Shown here: piece by piece, positions 50,662-64,000 of the stretch
How positions within the stretch are numbered: position 1 is the first letter of the stretch
Layout: each line of letters starts with the position of its first letter
NCBI GenBank assembly: GCA_949130485.1
Contig: OX422184.1
Span: 23,232,917 to 23,296,916, forward strand
Reading direction: 5' to 3'
DNA length: 64,000 bases
From: Agelas oroides
Lineage: Eukaryota > Porifera > Demospongiae > Agelasida > Agelasidae
Made by a program: the position numbers and the translations under genes
Notes under the pieces: generated by a model
Seen by the model: the letters and a program-made list of their open reading frames with translations, nothing else
What the model was told of the DNA's origin: nothing
Databases searched by the model: none

Positions 50662-53600
50662 CTCCTTCAAAGTTTCCAGATCCTGATTGGTGGTACTGTA
50701 AATCAGCTTATGTTTCTAGTGCGATTGGTTCACTTATATAGTAGCTGGTATTGGTTCACTTATCACAGGAAGTGACTTTGTCAAATTCCAGGTGCAATCA
50801 GCAGTGGCATTGAGAACAGCTATTACCATTAACTTGGTCAAATTTCCGATACGCCAGCTGTCATTTCAATAACCCACCTCCATGGGGTTCCTTTTACTGG
50901 GTGATTCCTAGAACTGGGACCAGCTGTTATTATAGTAGTTTGATCACATTGGTATGGCTGCGGCCAACGTGAGCGATAAGGCCAGTATGATACTTCTTAC
51001 TATATGTGAAGCCTTGTCATAACCCACCAACATAGTGTTATTATGGTAGTTCAATCAAATGTGCATGATTACTGCAAGCATGAGCCATAAGGCCAGTATA
51101 ATTCTTCTTACAAGTGCGGACTGGTCATTTCAAGGAAACACCCACATGGTTCTAGAACTTGAAGTAGCTGCGACTATAGTTGGTCAAATTGGTATTATTA
51201 AGGTCAGCACAAGCGATTTGGCCGGTACAGTTTTGGCTTTGGCTATACTGCCTGTTTGCAGGCAGATCTTAAATGCTCTTTCTCTCAAGAAAAAACCTTT
51301 TGTGTACCCCATTAGTGGGAGGAGGTGGCATGATAATGTTACGTCTACATGCACACTTTGTGTGAGGAGATTCCCTTACTGTTGCACTCAAATAGCTAGG
51401 TTCAAATGGCTAGTGCTGGAGTGGCAGATACTCAAATTTTATTACCATTTCAACACGAGGGCATCATACATTGATCAGAATGAGGTGGCCAATATATAAC
51501 AATAAGATAGCACATGCAGTTGAGAATGAAGTGAAAGAAATATTTGTTTCCACATTGTTTTGCACACTTTTGCATGCACATGTGAACTTAGCTTTTCTCC
51601 CTGAATTGAACCACACCACTCAAATGCTGGTGCCAGGCCTGCAGGTTCAGAATAGAGTGATAGGTGCTGCAATTTTACTGCCCATCAAATTTTCGCCATG
51701 AGGCAATTATCAGAATGAGGAGGCCCACATTAGAATAAGGTTGTAATGCAGTTGTTATAAATGATGTACTGTAATTCATGTTGCAAATTTATAATGATCG
51801 TGGTTAAGTCAAACTGAAATCAAAACTACAATCATCTTCTGTAACCAGGCCTAAGCAACCCCACAGTAGATTATAAGCATCATTTCAATGTGTTCCCAGG
51901 CAGTGTGTGTTGTAGTAGTTGATCGGATAGTTATTCATCAAAGAGCAGACAATCCCAATCTCATTCCCAGGGGACATTTTAGTACACCTCTGTCAAAGGA
52001 ACAGGTGCATGGGTTAGCTATTGAAATGATACCTGTGCCAATTTTGGCATCACATACATCACGAATTGATCATATACTTTAAACTAGAACTATAGCTGGT
52101 AGCATGCCAATGATATTTTGGTCAAATTCGCTGACGTGTTACCTGAGCAGTACTATCTGACCAGTAACATCTGACCAGTACTGTATTGGCACCAGATGTC
52201 TTTCAATTGAACTGGCCAGATACGCTGTGAAACTGGTCAAACTTGCACAGACATGTACTATCAGCAGTACCATTAGCACCATGCAGCTGTCATTCTCCTG
52301 TACATTAATGGAACTGTGTTTGTGTGTGATCAAATTAGCCGGTATGAATTATCAACGATTCTGTTTGTACCAGCTGTCATTATTATAACTTACCCACTCA
52401 ATGTAATGTATATTAGATGCACTAATTATACTCTGAACATAAACACAATATATTGTTTACCCTCGGCCCACCCACACTGTTCTGGCTACTGAGTAATTCC
52501 TTGAACTTGGAATACTGCTGCTGCTGGTGGTGGTACTTTGGTCAAACTGGTTACAATGTTGCATCTATTGGAACCATAATAACACACCCACTCAGTTATT
52601 TTACTAAGTGATTCCTTGAAATTAGTCTACAGGTTGCTAGTATCATCAGAACAATTGACAACAGGTGTCATATAGTCCAACCATATCCTTCCACTACTGA
52701 GTAATTCCACAAACTTGCACTAGCTGCTATAGTTAACTGTTGCTTTTTTATAGTAGGTGCAAGGGAGAGGCTGCACACAAAAAAAAAAGACTCACCTCTC
52801 ACAGGCCTCAGGGCCCTGACCCCAAAACTGAAACCAAGTGTACTTGCAACCAACCAACTGTACTTGCAGCCACTGTGACATTGACCTTCGCCACACCCAC
52901 TCATTAATGTATTTGCATTCTCAGCATCTAAAAATTGAAACTACCTTCCCTGCCAAAAATGAAGAAAGGTAAGAATGGCAATTTCTAAGCCCATTTGTTA
53001 AGACCCACTGCCACCCATAACCTTTCTAATGTAGCATCTATTGGCACCGGAATAACACACCAACTCAGTTCGTTCTTTTACTATAAGTGATTCCTTGAAT
53101 TTAGACAAGCTGCTATTGTCAACATGTAGTATCATCAGAACTATTGACAACAGGTGTCATAGTCCAACCATATCCTTCCAGCACTTGAGTAATTCCACAC
53201 AAACTTGCGCTAGCCGCTATATATAATGACATATAACTGGTTACAATCTAGCATCTATTGGCACCGGCTGTCTTTTCCATAACCTACCCACATGGTTCTT
53301 TTACAAGTCAAGCTGCTATTGTTAGTAGTCAACATGCATTATCAGCAGTACAATTGACATTTTACTAACAATAGCCCACCCACATCCTTCCGTTACTGAG
53401 TAGTTCCATGAACTTGGACAAGCTGCTATTATCCCATTCTGTTCAAACTGTTTACAATGTAATATCACCACTACTGTTTGCACAATCTGTAATTCCAATA
53501 ACCCATGGTTCTTCATACTTGGCGATTCCTTGAAATGAACACTTCTAATGATTCTGCTACTAGACAGCTTGACACGAAGCATGAAAGAATGTTACAATAG

Positions 53601-54232
53601 CTAATGGTGCATAATTTATGGTGAAAAGATGCTATTCATCATGTGTACTTTATAGTTTATTAACAGCCATGAACTGCTGAATGATTACTTTGGCCATGAG
53701 TCCTGGTAATGCCACAGTATAATCAAACATCCAGGGGGGATGCATATGGTGTGCCATAACTGAAGTGTATAGAAAGTGTTAGCTATGTATGTGACAGGCT
53801 GCTACACTGGATACCAAGCTAGATCACATAGAGTAATAATAGTTCACTGTAATTAGAACGAAATGCGTATGTTTGTGCATAGTATTTTCGAAGGCAACCC
53901 TTCAAAAGAGGGGTTACCCCCTCTAGATCTGCCACTGATACCGCGAGGCCCCACACACATTCGGTATTGCCCATAGGCAAAGCCTAGAGTAGACACAAGA
54001 TAACTTCCAATCATTCGGTTGAGAGCTCATTTTTAATAGTTACACATTATCCGACCGTGCGCTCCGTACCGTGCGAGGTTGGGGATGAGCCGGCTCAAGC
54101 AATGCCCTATAGCTCTAGCTAGTAGCTAGTAGCGCAAGCGAGTTAGCGATCCAGTTCGCTCGTATTTCATTCATAGAAAAGACGAAGGGGAAGTTTGTAT
54201 GAACCAAGCGAACCTCCCTGAATCCGCCACTG

Positions 54233-54514
54233 TGTAGAGTACCATGGCTGCTCTGTTAGACAAAGGTAGTTTGCTCCACCTCCTTTTTCAGTATAAAAAC
54301 TTCCAGCTGCCCTTCCAGCATACAGTCTCTGTGTTCCAGAAGTGTTAGGACATGTGGTCCTCCCCCACCTGGTGTACACCACACCACCAGTAGTGGAACC
54401 TGGAGGTCCTCTCAGTCCATTCACTCCCCTCTCTCTTTTCTGACCCTTGATACCAGCAAATCCCTCCGTGGACCTTGACCACCAGTTTGATCCTGAATGT
54501 CCTGCTGTCCTCTA
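54233..54514 (-). pseudogene. Collagen A' relic, U6 (extra frameshift)
   Basis: 282 bp with the same ends, but two extra bases in the helix part (~54466-54470) shift the frame. The C-terminal fragment reads RLYAGRAAGSFYTEKGGG, nearer to gene A (RLYAGRAAGSYYNENGGG) than the other relics are. Confidence 0.85.
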
Positions 54515-55237
54515 GTATGGTATTGCCGACATACTTCCACATCCTACCAGTCATTAGCTGTACCTGTGTACGTTTACTGTTCCATTTCATAATCCATTCA
54601 ACCTTTACATTCCATGTTCTAGTCCATGTGATTAGAGACACCTCCCTGTCTACACTGAGTTATGTTGGTACTGTAACAGTGGTATTTGAATCACACAGTG
54701 TATAGTTTACACTACTGCACATGCTAGTTGCAGTTGACATTTTGTTCCTCAGTCAACACTGCATGTACAATGTCATCCTTCTTCAAGGCAGCTGTGCTTT
54801 GAATGGTGGGCTTGAAAATAAAGCTGATCACGTTATCAACAAGGAAAATGAGGTTTCATTTTTTTTCAAGTGACAAGTATCAACCAAGAGTTCGCTGTCG
54901 CATTTGCATGCACATCATAAAATCAGAAAAACGAGCATTTTCATTTTGTGTTAAGGCATATGGTAAGGTAAGTACTCATCCAAGAATAATACCTGTTTTA
55001 TAACTGATCAAGTGGCTACTTCACTAGAATTTAATCGCATGCATAACATTAGAAGATTTTCCTAGACACAGCACAACACTGTCTGTTTCTGTTTCAAAAA
55101 CCAGCAAATACAAGAATGCAATATCAAACAACTACGCCTACATTGTCCGTTAGCAGCAAGTATTGAATGCTTAGCACATAATACTTGGTACTACCTAGCT
55201 ACACAGCTTAGCTTATTACTAACAAGTTCAAGTCATT

Positions 55238-55814
55238 TTACTTTGTGCACACAGCACACACGACTTCCTTCTCTGCGTCGTATGGAGGACAGGGGATTCC
55301 ATAACCACACCTTACTTCTGTGTGGTAGAATAGAGCTCCATCTGTGTTTGCTGTACTGTCAGGAACTGACTCTGGAGATATGTCCACACATTCAAACATT
55401 GTACGACGATGACCATGATAGCTTGCCATGAGATATCCATAGTATTCTCGGGTCCAGGATGATGGGCAGGTAAGTTGTGCAGGAATCATCACAACAGTTT
55501 CTCGTGTTGAAGTATAGCAGACTGCACATGGGACATTATGGTCATGGAAAGAGCGAAGTGGACCATTATCATTCCCTGTTGTCTGATATTCAGCCCCGTA
55601 CAGCAATGCTCTTCCACCTTGTGACCCAGCCGTGTAAGTAGAATTCTCTGGTTGCTCTGGTAGACAGAGGTAGTTTGCTCCACCTCCATTCTCATTATAC
55701 CAACTTCCAGCTGCCCTTCCAGCATACAGTAGCTCTGCTCCAGAAGTGTTAGAACACGTGGTCTTGCCCCACCTGGTGTACACCACACCACCACCAGAGG
55801 AACCTGAGGGTCCT

Positions 55815-55857
<43 letters not shown>

Positions 55858-56662
55858 TGTATAATATGGCTGCATGGGGGAAAGAGTCAATAATTAAGAG
55901 CTTGGCATTCCTAGGTACAATATATAGCCATGTAGACAAATTATTGTGTATAAAAAACTGCTGTTGTGAGGTAAATAGACAACAGCTTATTTCATGCATG
56001 CAGACCACCAGTTTGTTTCCTGGATAATGGTACCTGGACAATGTTTATCATAATAGGCACTTCAATACACCAAGCTCCTTTTCCCATCGATATCATAGTA
56101 AAGTGGCATGAAATATGTCTTCTCTGGATACCTCAGGTTTCAATGCTGTATATGAATCACCTACTAGGCAGTTCTCTGGGCTGAACTTTAACAGTACGTA
56201 CCTTGTGGTCCAGGTGGTCCCTGTGAGCCAGGGATACCCCTCTCCCCTGGTAATCCTGGGGCCCCATCCCGACCATCTCGTCCTGAAACTCCATCCCGAC
56301 CATCTCTCCCTTGAGGTCCTTGAACAGTGTATATGCTGGATAGGGAACAACCTTCATTGGTAGAATTTTGATTTGAGGACTGCACACTTCTCTCCTCCCT
56401 TGGTAGAGTGCCAGCTGGGTGAAGCAAAGGTATATATACTCAACCAGACTACTTCATTCAAATGCTGTAGCTGTTTGAGAATAAGTGTATTCTGCACAAG
56501 AACTAATGCTATCTGGAGAAATTTTTGTACACTAGCACAATGGAAGCTGTGAAACACACAGTTATTCACCCAAAAGTAGAGCATACCAGAAGCTGTATTG
56601 AGATACAAGGCAGCAAGAAATGCCACAGTTAGCATGAGGTAGCGATCCATCTTGGTAGACAT
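55238..56662 (-). CDS. Short-chain collagen gene B7, 287 aa (divergent allele)
   Basis: Exons: 56587-56662, 56202-56414, 55238-55812; frame intact. The C-terminal domain differs from B2 at several places: LLYAGRAAGSWYNENGGG, PAQLTC, MASYHGHRRTMF and DGALFYH. Some of these (YAGRAA, YNENGGG, PAQ) match gene A at 14261, and LF is shared with B1. It has the shortest CA tract (about 25 bp). Confidence 0.9.
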
Positions 56663-59600
56663 CTCCTTCAAAGTTTCCAGATCCTGATCGGTGGTACTGT
56701 AAATCAGCTTGTGTTTCTAGTGCGATTGGTTCACTTATATAGTAGCTGGTATTGGTTCACTTATCACAGGAAGTGACTTTGTCAAATTCCAGGTGCAATC
56801 AGCAATGGCTTTGAGAACAGCTATTACCATTAACTTGGTCAAATTTCCGATATACCAGCTGTCATTTCAATAACCCACCTCCATGGGGTTCCTTTTACTG
56901 GGTGATTCCTAGAACTGGGACTAGCTGTTATTATAGTAGTTTGATCACATTGGTATGGCTGCGGCCAACGTGAGCGATAAGGCCAGTATGATTCTTCTTA
57001 CTATAAGTGAAGCCTTGTCATAACCCACCCACATAGTGTTATTATGGTAGTTCAATCAAATGTGCATGATTACTGCAAGCATGAGCCATAAGGCCAGTAT
57101 GATTCTTCTTACAAGTGCGGACTGGTCATTTCAAGGAAACACCCACATGGTTCTAGAACTTGAAGTAGCTGCTGCTATAGTTGGTCAAATTGGTATTATT
57201 AAGGTCAGCACAAGCGATTCGGCCGGTACAGTTTTGGCTTTGGCTATACTGCCTGTTTGCAGGCAGATCTTAAATGCTCTTTCTCTCAAGAAAAAACCTT
57301 TTGTGTACCCCATTAGTGGGAGGAGGTGGCATGATAATGTTACGTCTACAATGCACACTTTGTGTGAGCAGATTCCCTTACTGTTGCATTCAAATAGCTA
57401 GGTTCAAATGGCTAGTCCTGGAGTGGCAGATACTCAAATTTTATTACTATTTCAATACGAGGGCATCATACATTGATCAGATTAAGGTTGCCAATATATA
57501 ACAATAAGATAGCACATGCAGTTGAGAATGAAGTGAAAGAAATATTTGTTTCCACATTGTTTTGCACACTTTTGCATGCACATGTGTACTTAGCTTTTCT
57601 CCCAGAATTGAACCACACCACTCAAATGCTGGTGCCAGGCCTGCAGGTTCAGAATAGAGTGGTAGGTACTGCAATTTTACTGCCCATCAAATTTTCGCCA
57701 TGAGGCAATTATGAGAATGAGGCGGCCCACATTAGAATAAGGTTGTAATGCAGTGTTTATAAATATATGAAATGATGTACTGTAATTCATGTTGCAAATT
57801 TATAATGATCGTGGTTAAGTCAAACTGAAATCAAAACTACAATCATCTTCTGTAACCAGGCCTAGGCAACACCACAGTAGATTATAAGCATCATTTCAAT
57901 GTGTTCCCAGGCAGTGTGTGTTGTAGTAGTTGATCGGATAGTTATTCATCAAAGAGCAGACAATCCCAATCTCATTCCCAGGGGACATTTTGTTACACCT
58001 CTGTCAAAGGAACAGGTGCATGGGTTAGCTATTGAAATGATACCTGTGCCAATTTTGGCATCACATACATCACGAATTGATCATATACTTTAAACTAGAA
58101 CTATAGCTGGTAGCATGCCAATGATATTTTGGTCAAATTCGCTGACGTGTTACCTGAGCAGTACTATCTGACCAGTAACATCTGACCAGTACTGTATTGG
58201 CACCAGATGTCTTTCAATTGAACTGGCCAGATACGCTGTGAAACTGGTCAAACTTGCACAGACATGTACTATCAGCAGTACCATTAGCACCATGCAGCTG
58301 TCATTCTCCTGTACATTAATGGATCTGTGTTTGTGTGTGATCAAACTAGCCGGTATGAATTATCAACGATTCTGTTTGTACCAGCTGTCATTATTATAAC
58401 TTACCCACTCAATGTTAGATGCACTAATTATACTCTGAACATAAACACAATATATTGTTTACCCTCAGCCCACCCACACTGTTCTGGCTACTGAGTAATT
58501 CCTTGAACTTGGAATACTGCTGCTGCTGGTGGTAGTACTTTGGTCAAACTGGTTACAATGTTGCATCTATTGGAACCATAATAACACACCCACTCAGTTA
58601 TTTTACTAAGTGATTCCTTGAATTTAGACAAGCTGCAATTGATGAAATTAGTCTACAGGTTGCTAGTATCATCAGAACAATTGACAACAGGTGTCATATA
58701 GTCCAACCATATCCTTCCACTATACTGAGTAATTCCACAAACTTGCACTAGCTGCTATAGTTAACTGTTGCTTTTTTATAGTAGGTGCAAGGTAGAGGCT
58801 GCACACCAAAAAAAAAAAAGACTCACCTCTCACAGGCCTCAGGGCCCTGACCCCAAAACTGAAACCAAGTGTACTTGCAACCAACCAACTGTACTTGCAG
58901 CCACTGTGTCATTGACCTTCGCCACACCCACTCATTAATGTATTTGCATTCTCAGCATCTAAAAATTGAAACTACCTTCCCTGCCAAAAATGAAGAAAGG
59001 TAAGAATGGCAATTTCTAAGCCCATTTGTTAAGACCCACTGCCATCCATAACCTTTCTAATGTAGCATCTATTGGCACCGGAATAACACACCAACTCAGT
59101 TCGTTCTTGAATTTAGACAAGCTGCTATTGTTCAATTTAGTCAACATGTAGTATCATCAGAACTATTGACAACAGGTGTCATAGTTCAACCATATCCTTC
59201 CGGCACTTGAGTAATTCCACACAAACTTGCGCTAGCCGCTATATATAATGACATACTGGTTACAATCTAGCATCTATTGGCACCGGCTGTCTTTTCCATA
59301 ACCTACCCACATGGTTCTTTTACAAGTCAAGCTGCTATTGTTAGTAGTCAACATGCATTATCAGCAGTACAATTGACATTTTACTAACAATAGCCCACCC
59401 ACATCCTTCCGTTACTGAGTAGTTCCATGAACGTGGACTAGCTGCTATTATCCCATTCTGTTCAAACTGTTTACAATGTAATATCACCACTACTGTTTGC
59501 ACAATCTGTAATTTCAATAATCTATGGTTCTTCTTACTTGGCGATTCCTTGAAATGAACACTTCTAATGATTCTGCTACTAGACAGCTTGACACGAAGCA

Positions 59601-60251
59601 TGAAAGAATGTTACAATAGCTAATGGTGCATAATTTATGGTGACAACATGCTATTCATCATGTGTACTTTATAGTTTATTAACAGCCATGAACTGCTGAA
59701 TGATTACTTTGGCCATGAGTCCTGGTAATGCCACAGTATAATCAAACATCCAGGGGGGATGCATATGGTGTGCCATAACTGAAGTGTATAGAAAGTGTTA
59801 GCTATGTATGTGACAGGCTGCTACACTGGATACCAAGCTAGATCACATAGAGTAATAATAGTTCACTGTAATTAGAACGAAATGCGTATGTTTGTGCAAT
59901 TTTTTTTTGAAGGCAACCCTTCAAAAGAGGGGTTACCCCCTCTAGATCTGCCACTGATACCGCGAGGCCCCACACACATTCGGTATTGCCCATAGGCAAA
60001 GCCTAGAGTAGACACAAGATAACTTCCAATCATTCGGTTGAGAGCTCATTTTTAATAGTTACACATTATCCGACCGTGCGCTCCGTACCGTGCGAGGTTG
60101 GGGATGAGCCGGCTCAAGCAATGCCCTATAGCTCTAGCTAGTAGCTAGTAGCGCAAGCGAGTTGGCGATCCAGTTCGCTCGTATTTCATTCCTAGAAAAG
60201 ACGAAGGGGAAGTTTGTATGAACCAAGCGAACCTCCCTGAATCCGCCACTG

Positions 60252-60531
60252 TGTAGAGTACCATGGCTGCTCTGTTAGACAAAGGTAGTTTGCTCCACCT
60301 CCTCTTTGAGTATAGTGACTTCCAGCTGCCCTTCCAGCATACAATAGCTGTGTTCCAGTAGTGTTGGGACATGTGGTCCTCCCCCACTTGGTGTACACCA
60401 CACCACCAGTAGTGGGACCTGGAGGTCCTCTCAGTCCATTCACTCCCCTCTCTCTTTTCTGACCCTTGATACCAGCAAATCCCTCTGGACCTTGACCACC
60501 AGTTTGATCCTGAATGTCCTGCTGTCCTCTA
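60252..60531 (-). pseudogene. Collagen A' relic, U7
   Basis: A 280-bp remnant with the same limits and encoded fragment as U2 and U3. Confidence 0.85.
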
Positions 60532-61245
60532 GTATGGTATTGCCGACATACTTCCACATCCTACCAGTCATTAGCTGTACCTGTGTACGTTTACTGTTCC
60601 ATTTAATAATCCATTCAACCTTTACATTCCATATTCTAGTCCATGTGATTAGAGACACCTCCCTGTCTACACTGAGTTATGTTGGTACTGTAACAGTGGT
60701 ATTTGAATCACACAGTGTATAGTTTACACTACTGCACATGCTAGTTGCAGTTGACATTTTGTTCCTCAGTCAACACTGCATGTACAACGTCATCCTTCTT
60801 CAAGGCAGCTGTGCTTTGAATGGTGGGCTTGAAAATATAGCTGATCACGTTATCAACAAGGAAAATGAGGTTTCATTTTTTTCCAAGTGACAAGTATCAA
60901 CCAAGAGTTTGCTGTCGCATTTGCATGCACATCATAAAATCAGAAAAATGAGCATTTTCATTTTGCGTTAAAGCATATAGCCAGGTAAGTACCCATCCAA
61001 GAATAATACCTGTTTTATAACTTATCAAGTGGCTACTTCACTATAATTTTGTCACATGTGAAGATTTTCCTAGACACAGCACAACACTGCCTGTTTCTGT
61101 TTCAAAAACCAGCAAATACAAGAATGCAATATCAAACAACTACGCCTACATTGTCCATTTGCAGCAAGTATTGAATGCTTAGCACATAATACCTGGTACT
61201 ACCTAGCTACACAGCTTAGCTTATTACTAACAAGTTCAAGTCATT

Positions 61246-61820
61246 TTACTTTGTGCACACAGCACACACGACTTCCTTCTCTGCATCGTATGGAGGACAG
61301 GGGATTCCATAACCACACCTTACTTCTGTGTGGTAGAATCGAGCTCCATCTGTGTTTGCTGTACTGTCAGGAACTGACTCTGGAGATATGTCCACACATT
61401 CAAACATTGTACGAGGATGACCATGATAGTTTGCCATGAGATATCCATAGTATTCTCGGGTCCAGGATGATGGGCAGGTAAGTCGTGCAGGAATCATCAC
61501 AACAGTTTCTCGTGTTGAAGTATAGCAGACTGCACATGGGACATTATGGTCATGGAAAGAGCGAAGTGGACCATTATCATTCCCTGTTGTCTGATATTCA
61601 GCCCCGTACAGCAATGCTCTTCCACCCTGTGACCCAGCCGTGTAAGTAGAGTTCTCTGGTTGCTCTGGTAGACAGAGGTAGTTTGCTCCACCTCCACTCT
61701 CGGTATACCAACTTCCAGCTGCCCTTCCAACATACAGTAGCTCTGCTCCAGAAGTGTTAGAACACGTGGTCTTGCCCCACCTGGTGTACACCACACCACC
61801 ACCAGAGGAACCTGAGGGTC

Positions 61821-61868
<48 letters not shown>

Positions 61869-62691
61869 TGTGATAGAGAGAGAGAGGTGTATAATATGGC
61901 TGCATGGGGGAAGGAGTCAATAATTAAGAGCTTGGCATTCCTAGGTACAATATATAGCCATGTAGACAAATTATTGTGTATAAAAAACTGCTGTTGTGAG
62001 GTAAATAGACAACAGCTTATTTCATGCATGCAGACCACCAGTTTGTTTCCTGGATAATGGTACCTGGACAATGTTTATCATAATAGGCACTACTATACAC
62101 CAAGCTCCTTTTCCCATCGATATCATAGTAAAGTGGCATGAAATATGTCTTCTCTGGATACCTCAGGTTTCAATGCTGTATATGAATCACCTACTAGGCA
62201 GTTCTCTGGGCTGAACTTTAACAGTACGTACCTTGTGGTCCAGGTGGTCCCTGTGAGCCAGGGATACCCCTCTCCCCTGGTAATCCTGGGGCCCCATCCC
62301 GACCATCTCGTCCTGAAACTCCATCCCGACCATCTCTCCCTTGAGGTCCTTGAACAGTGTATATGCTGGATAGGGAACAACCTTCATTGGTAGCATTTTG
62401 ATTTGAGGACTGCACACTTCTCTCCTCCCTTGGTAGAGTGCCAGCTGGATGAAGCAAAGGTATATATACTCAACCATACTACTTCATTCAAATGCTGTAG
62501 CTGTTTGAGAATAAGTGTATTCTGCACAAGAACTAATGCTATCTGGAGAAATTTTGTACGCTAGCACAATGGAAGCTGTGAAACACACAGTTATTCACCC
62601 AAAAGTAGAGCATACCAGAAGCTGTATTGAGATACAAGGCAGCAAGAAATGCCACAGTTAGCATGAGGTAGCGATCCATCTTGGTAGACAT
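61246..62691 (-). CDS. Short-chain collagen gene B8, 287 aa
   Basis: Exons: 62616-62691, 62232-62444, 61246-61820; frame and splice sites intact. The N-terminal stretch has NAT instead of NST, so the glycosylation sequon is kept. The CA tract (61823-61870) is interrupted by a TTTG. The C-terminal domain is identical in protein to B2. Confidence 0.9.
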
Positions 62692-63451
62692 CTCCTTCAA
62701 AGTTTCCAGATCCTGATCGGTGGTACTGTAAATCAGCTTATGTTTCTAGTGCGATTGGTTCACTTATATAGTAGCTGGTATTGGTTCACTTATCACAGGA
62801 AGTGACTTTGTCAAATTCCAGGTGCAATCAGCAGTAGTATTGAGAACAGCTATTACCATTAACTTGGTCAAATTTCCGATATGCCAGCTGTCATTTCAAT
62901 AACCCACCTCCATGGGGTTCCTTTTACTGGGTGATTCCTAGAACTGGGACTAGCTGTTATTATAGTAGTTTGATCACATTGGTATGGTTGCGGCCAACAT
63001 GTGCGATAAGGCTGCAGGCATGATTCCTCCTACTACAAGTGAAGCCTTGTCATAACCCACCAACATAATGTTATTATGGTAGTTTGATCACATTGGTATG
63101 GTTGTGGCCAACATGAGCGATAAGGCTGCAGGTATGATTCCTCCTACTATAAGTGAAGCCTTGTCATAACCCACCAACATAGTGTTATTATGGTAGTTCA
63201 ATCAAATGTGCATGATTACTGCAAGCATGAGCAATAAGGCCAGTATGATTCCTCTTACAAGTGCGGACTGGTCATTTCAAGGATACACCCAGTGCATGGT
63301 TCTAGAACTTGAAGTAGCTGCTACTATAGTTGGTCAAGTTGGTATTATTAAGGTCAGCACAAGCGATTTGGCCGGTACAGTTTTGGCTTTGGCTGTACTG
63401 CCTGTTTGCAGGCAGATCTTAAATGCTCTTTCTCTCAAGAAAAAACCTTTT

Positions 63452-64000
63452 GTGTACCCCATTAGTGGGAGGGGGTGGCAAGATAATGTTGCATCTACAT
63501 GCACACTTTGTGTGAGAAGATTCCCTTACTGTTGCACTCACTCAAATAGCTAGGTTCAAATGGCTAGTCCTGGAGTGGCAGATACTCAAATTTTATTACC
63601 ATTTCAATACGAGGGCATCATACATTGATCAGATTAAGGTTGCCAATATATAACAATAAGATAGCACATGCAGTTGAGAATGAAGTGAAAGAAATATTTG
63701 TTTCCACATCTGGTTTTGCACACTTTTGCATGCACATGTGTACTTAGCTTTTCTCCCAGAATTGAACCACACCACTCAAATGCTGGTGCCAGGCCTGCAG
63801 GTTCAGAATAGAGTGGTAGGTACTGCAATTTTACTGCCCATCAAATTTTCGCCACGAGGCAATTATCAGAATGAGGCGGCCCACATTAGAATAAGGTTGT
63901 AATGCAGTGTTTATAAATATATGAAATGATGTACTGTAATTCATGTTGCAAATTTATAATGATCATGGTTAAGTCAAACTGAAATCAAAACTACAATCAT
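63452..64000. repeat. Tandem unit U8, cut by the window edge
   Basis: The first 549 bp of a further unit, matching U2 and U3 closely. It shows that the array continues to the right. No gene in this part. Confidence 0.9.

Larger units (their letters stand above)
45258..51301. repeat. Tandem unit U5 (6044 bp)
   Basis: Spacer 45258-47590, hAT-like ends to 48216, A' relic 48217-48496, spacer, gene B6 49211-50661, and spacer with a single 114-bp monomer. It shares private spacer variants with U3 but lacks the U3 hAT-type insertion. Confidence 0.9.
51302..57302. repeat. Tandem unit U6 (6001 bp), the most distinct array member
   Basis: Spacer 51302-53600, hAT-like ends to 54232, A' relic 54233-54514, spacer, gene B7 55238-56662, and spacer with a single 114-bp monomer. 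Both the A' relic and B7 carry residues closer to gene A and B1 than to the other units, so this unit looks older or converted. Confidence 0.9.
57303..63451. repeat. Tandem unit U7 (6149 bp)
   Basis: Spacer 57303-59620 (a few bases lost near 59107 compared with U4), hAT-like ends to 60251, A' relic 60252-60531, spacer, gene B8 61246-62691, and spacer with the doubled 114-bp monomer. Its start resembles U4. Confidence 0.9.

Noticed and set aside
20336-63451. CRISPR-like array or rDNA-type tandem repeat
   Set aside because: Period is ~6 kb with eukaryotic genes inside; no short repeat-spacer pattern and no rRNA sequence.

Overview
The window looks like animal, most likely demosponge, genomic DNA. 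The pointer is a family of small secreted collagens: a signal peptide, a very short Gly-X-Y helix, and a ~180-residue cysteine-rich C-terminal domain of the kind known from sponge short-chain (spongin-like) collagens. Intron-bearing genes, CA microsatellites, a CR1/L2-like LINE, a BEL/Pao fossil and TIR transposons agree with a metazoan. The species cannot be named from sequence alone.

Layout. From about 20.3 kb to the right edge there is a head-to-tail tandem array of ~6.0-6.15 kb units (6.5 kb where one carries an extra transposon). Seven units are complete, an eighth is cut by the window edge, and the units are nearly identical. Each complete unit holds, on the minus strand, one intact three-exon short-chain collagen gene (called B here) and a short relic of a second collagen gene (A') that ends in hAT-like transposon sequence. 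The rest of each unit is a spacer of degenerate ~107-114 bp satellite monomers. Another intact B gene at 18.2-19.7 kb is the most diverged and lies just before the array, giving eight intact B genes in all.

The left third (1-20 kb) holds older, rearranged versions of the same unit. Positions 1-7.4 kb are a unit that lost both collagen genes and was then hit by a LINE-carrying insertion (1458-5591) and a TTAA-flanked element (6423-7439). Positions 7.45-10.5 kb are satellite spacer folded into an inverted duplication. Positions 10.5-12.57 kb are a broken BEL/Pao retroelement. Positions 12.57-16.5 kb hold a longer but frameshifted gene A, which shows what the A' relics once were. Positions 16.9-17.9 kb hold a second TTAA element in opposite orientation.

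Because the unit is repeated, empty sister sites show the exact insertion points of most mobile elements, and shared variants give an order of events: decay of gene A, amplification of the unit, then a hAT-type insertion in a single unit. The B genes share a TATA promoter and would all secrete nearly the same extracellular-matrix protein, so the array looks like a dosage expansion. Near-identical tandem copies can also be affected by assembly.
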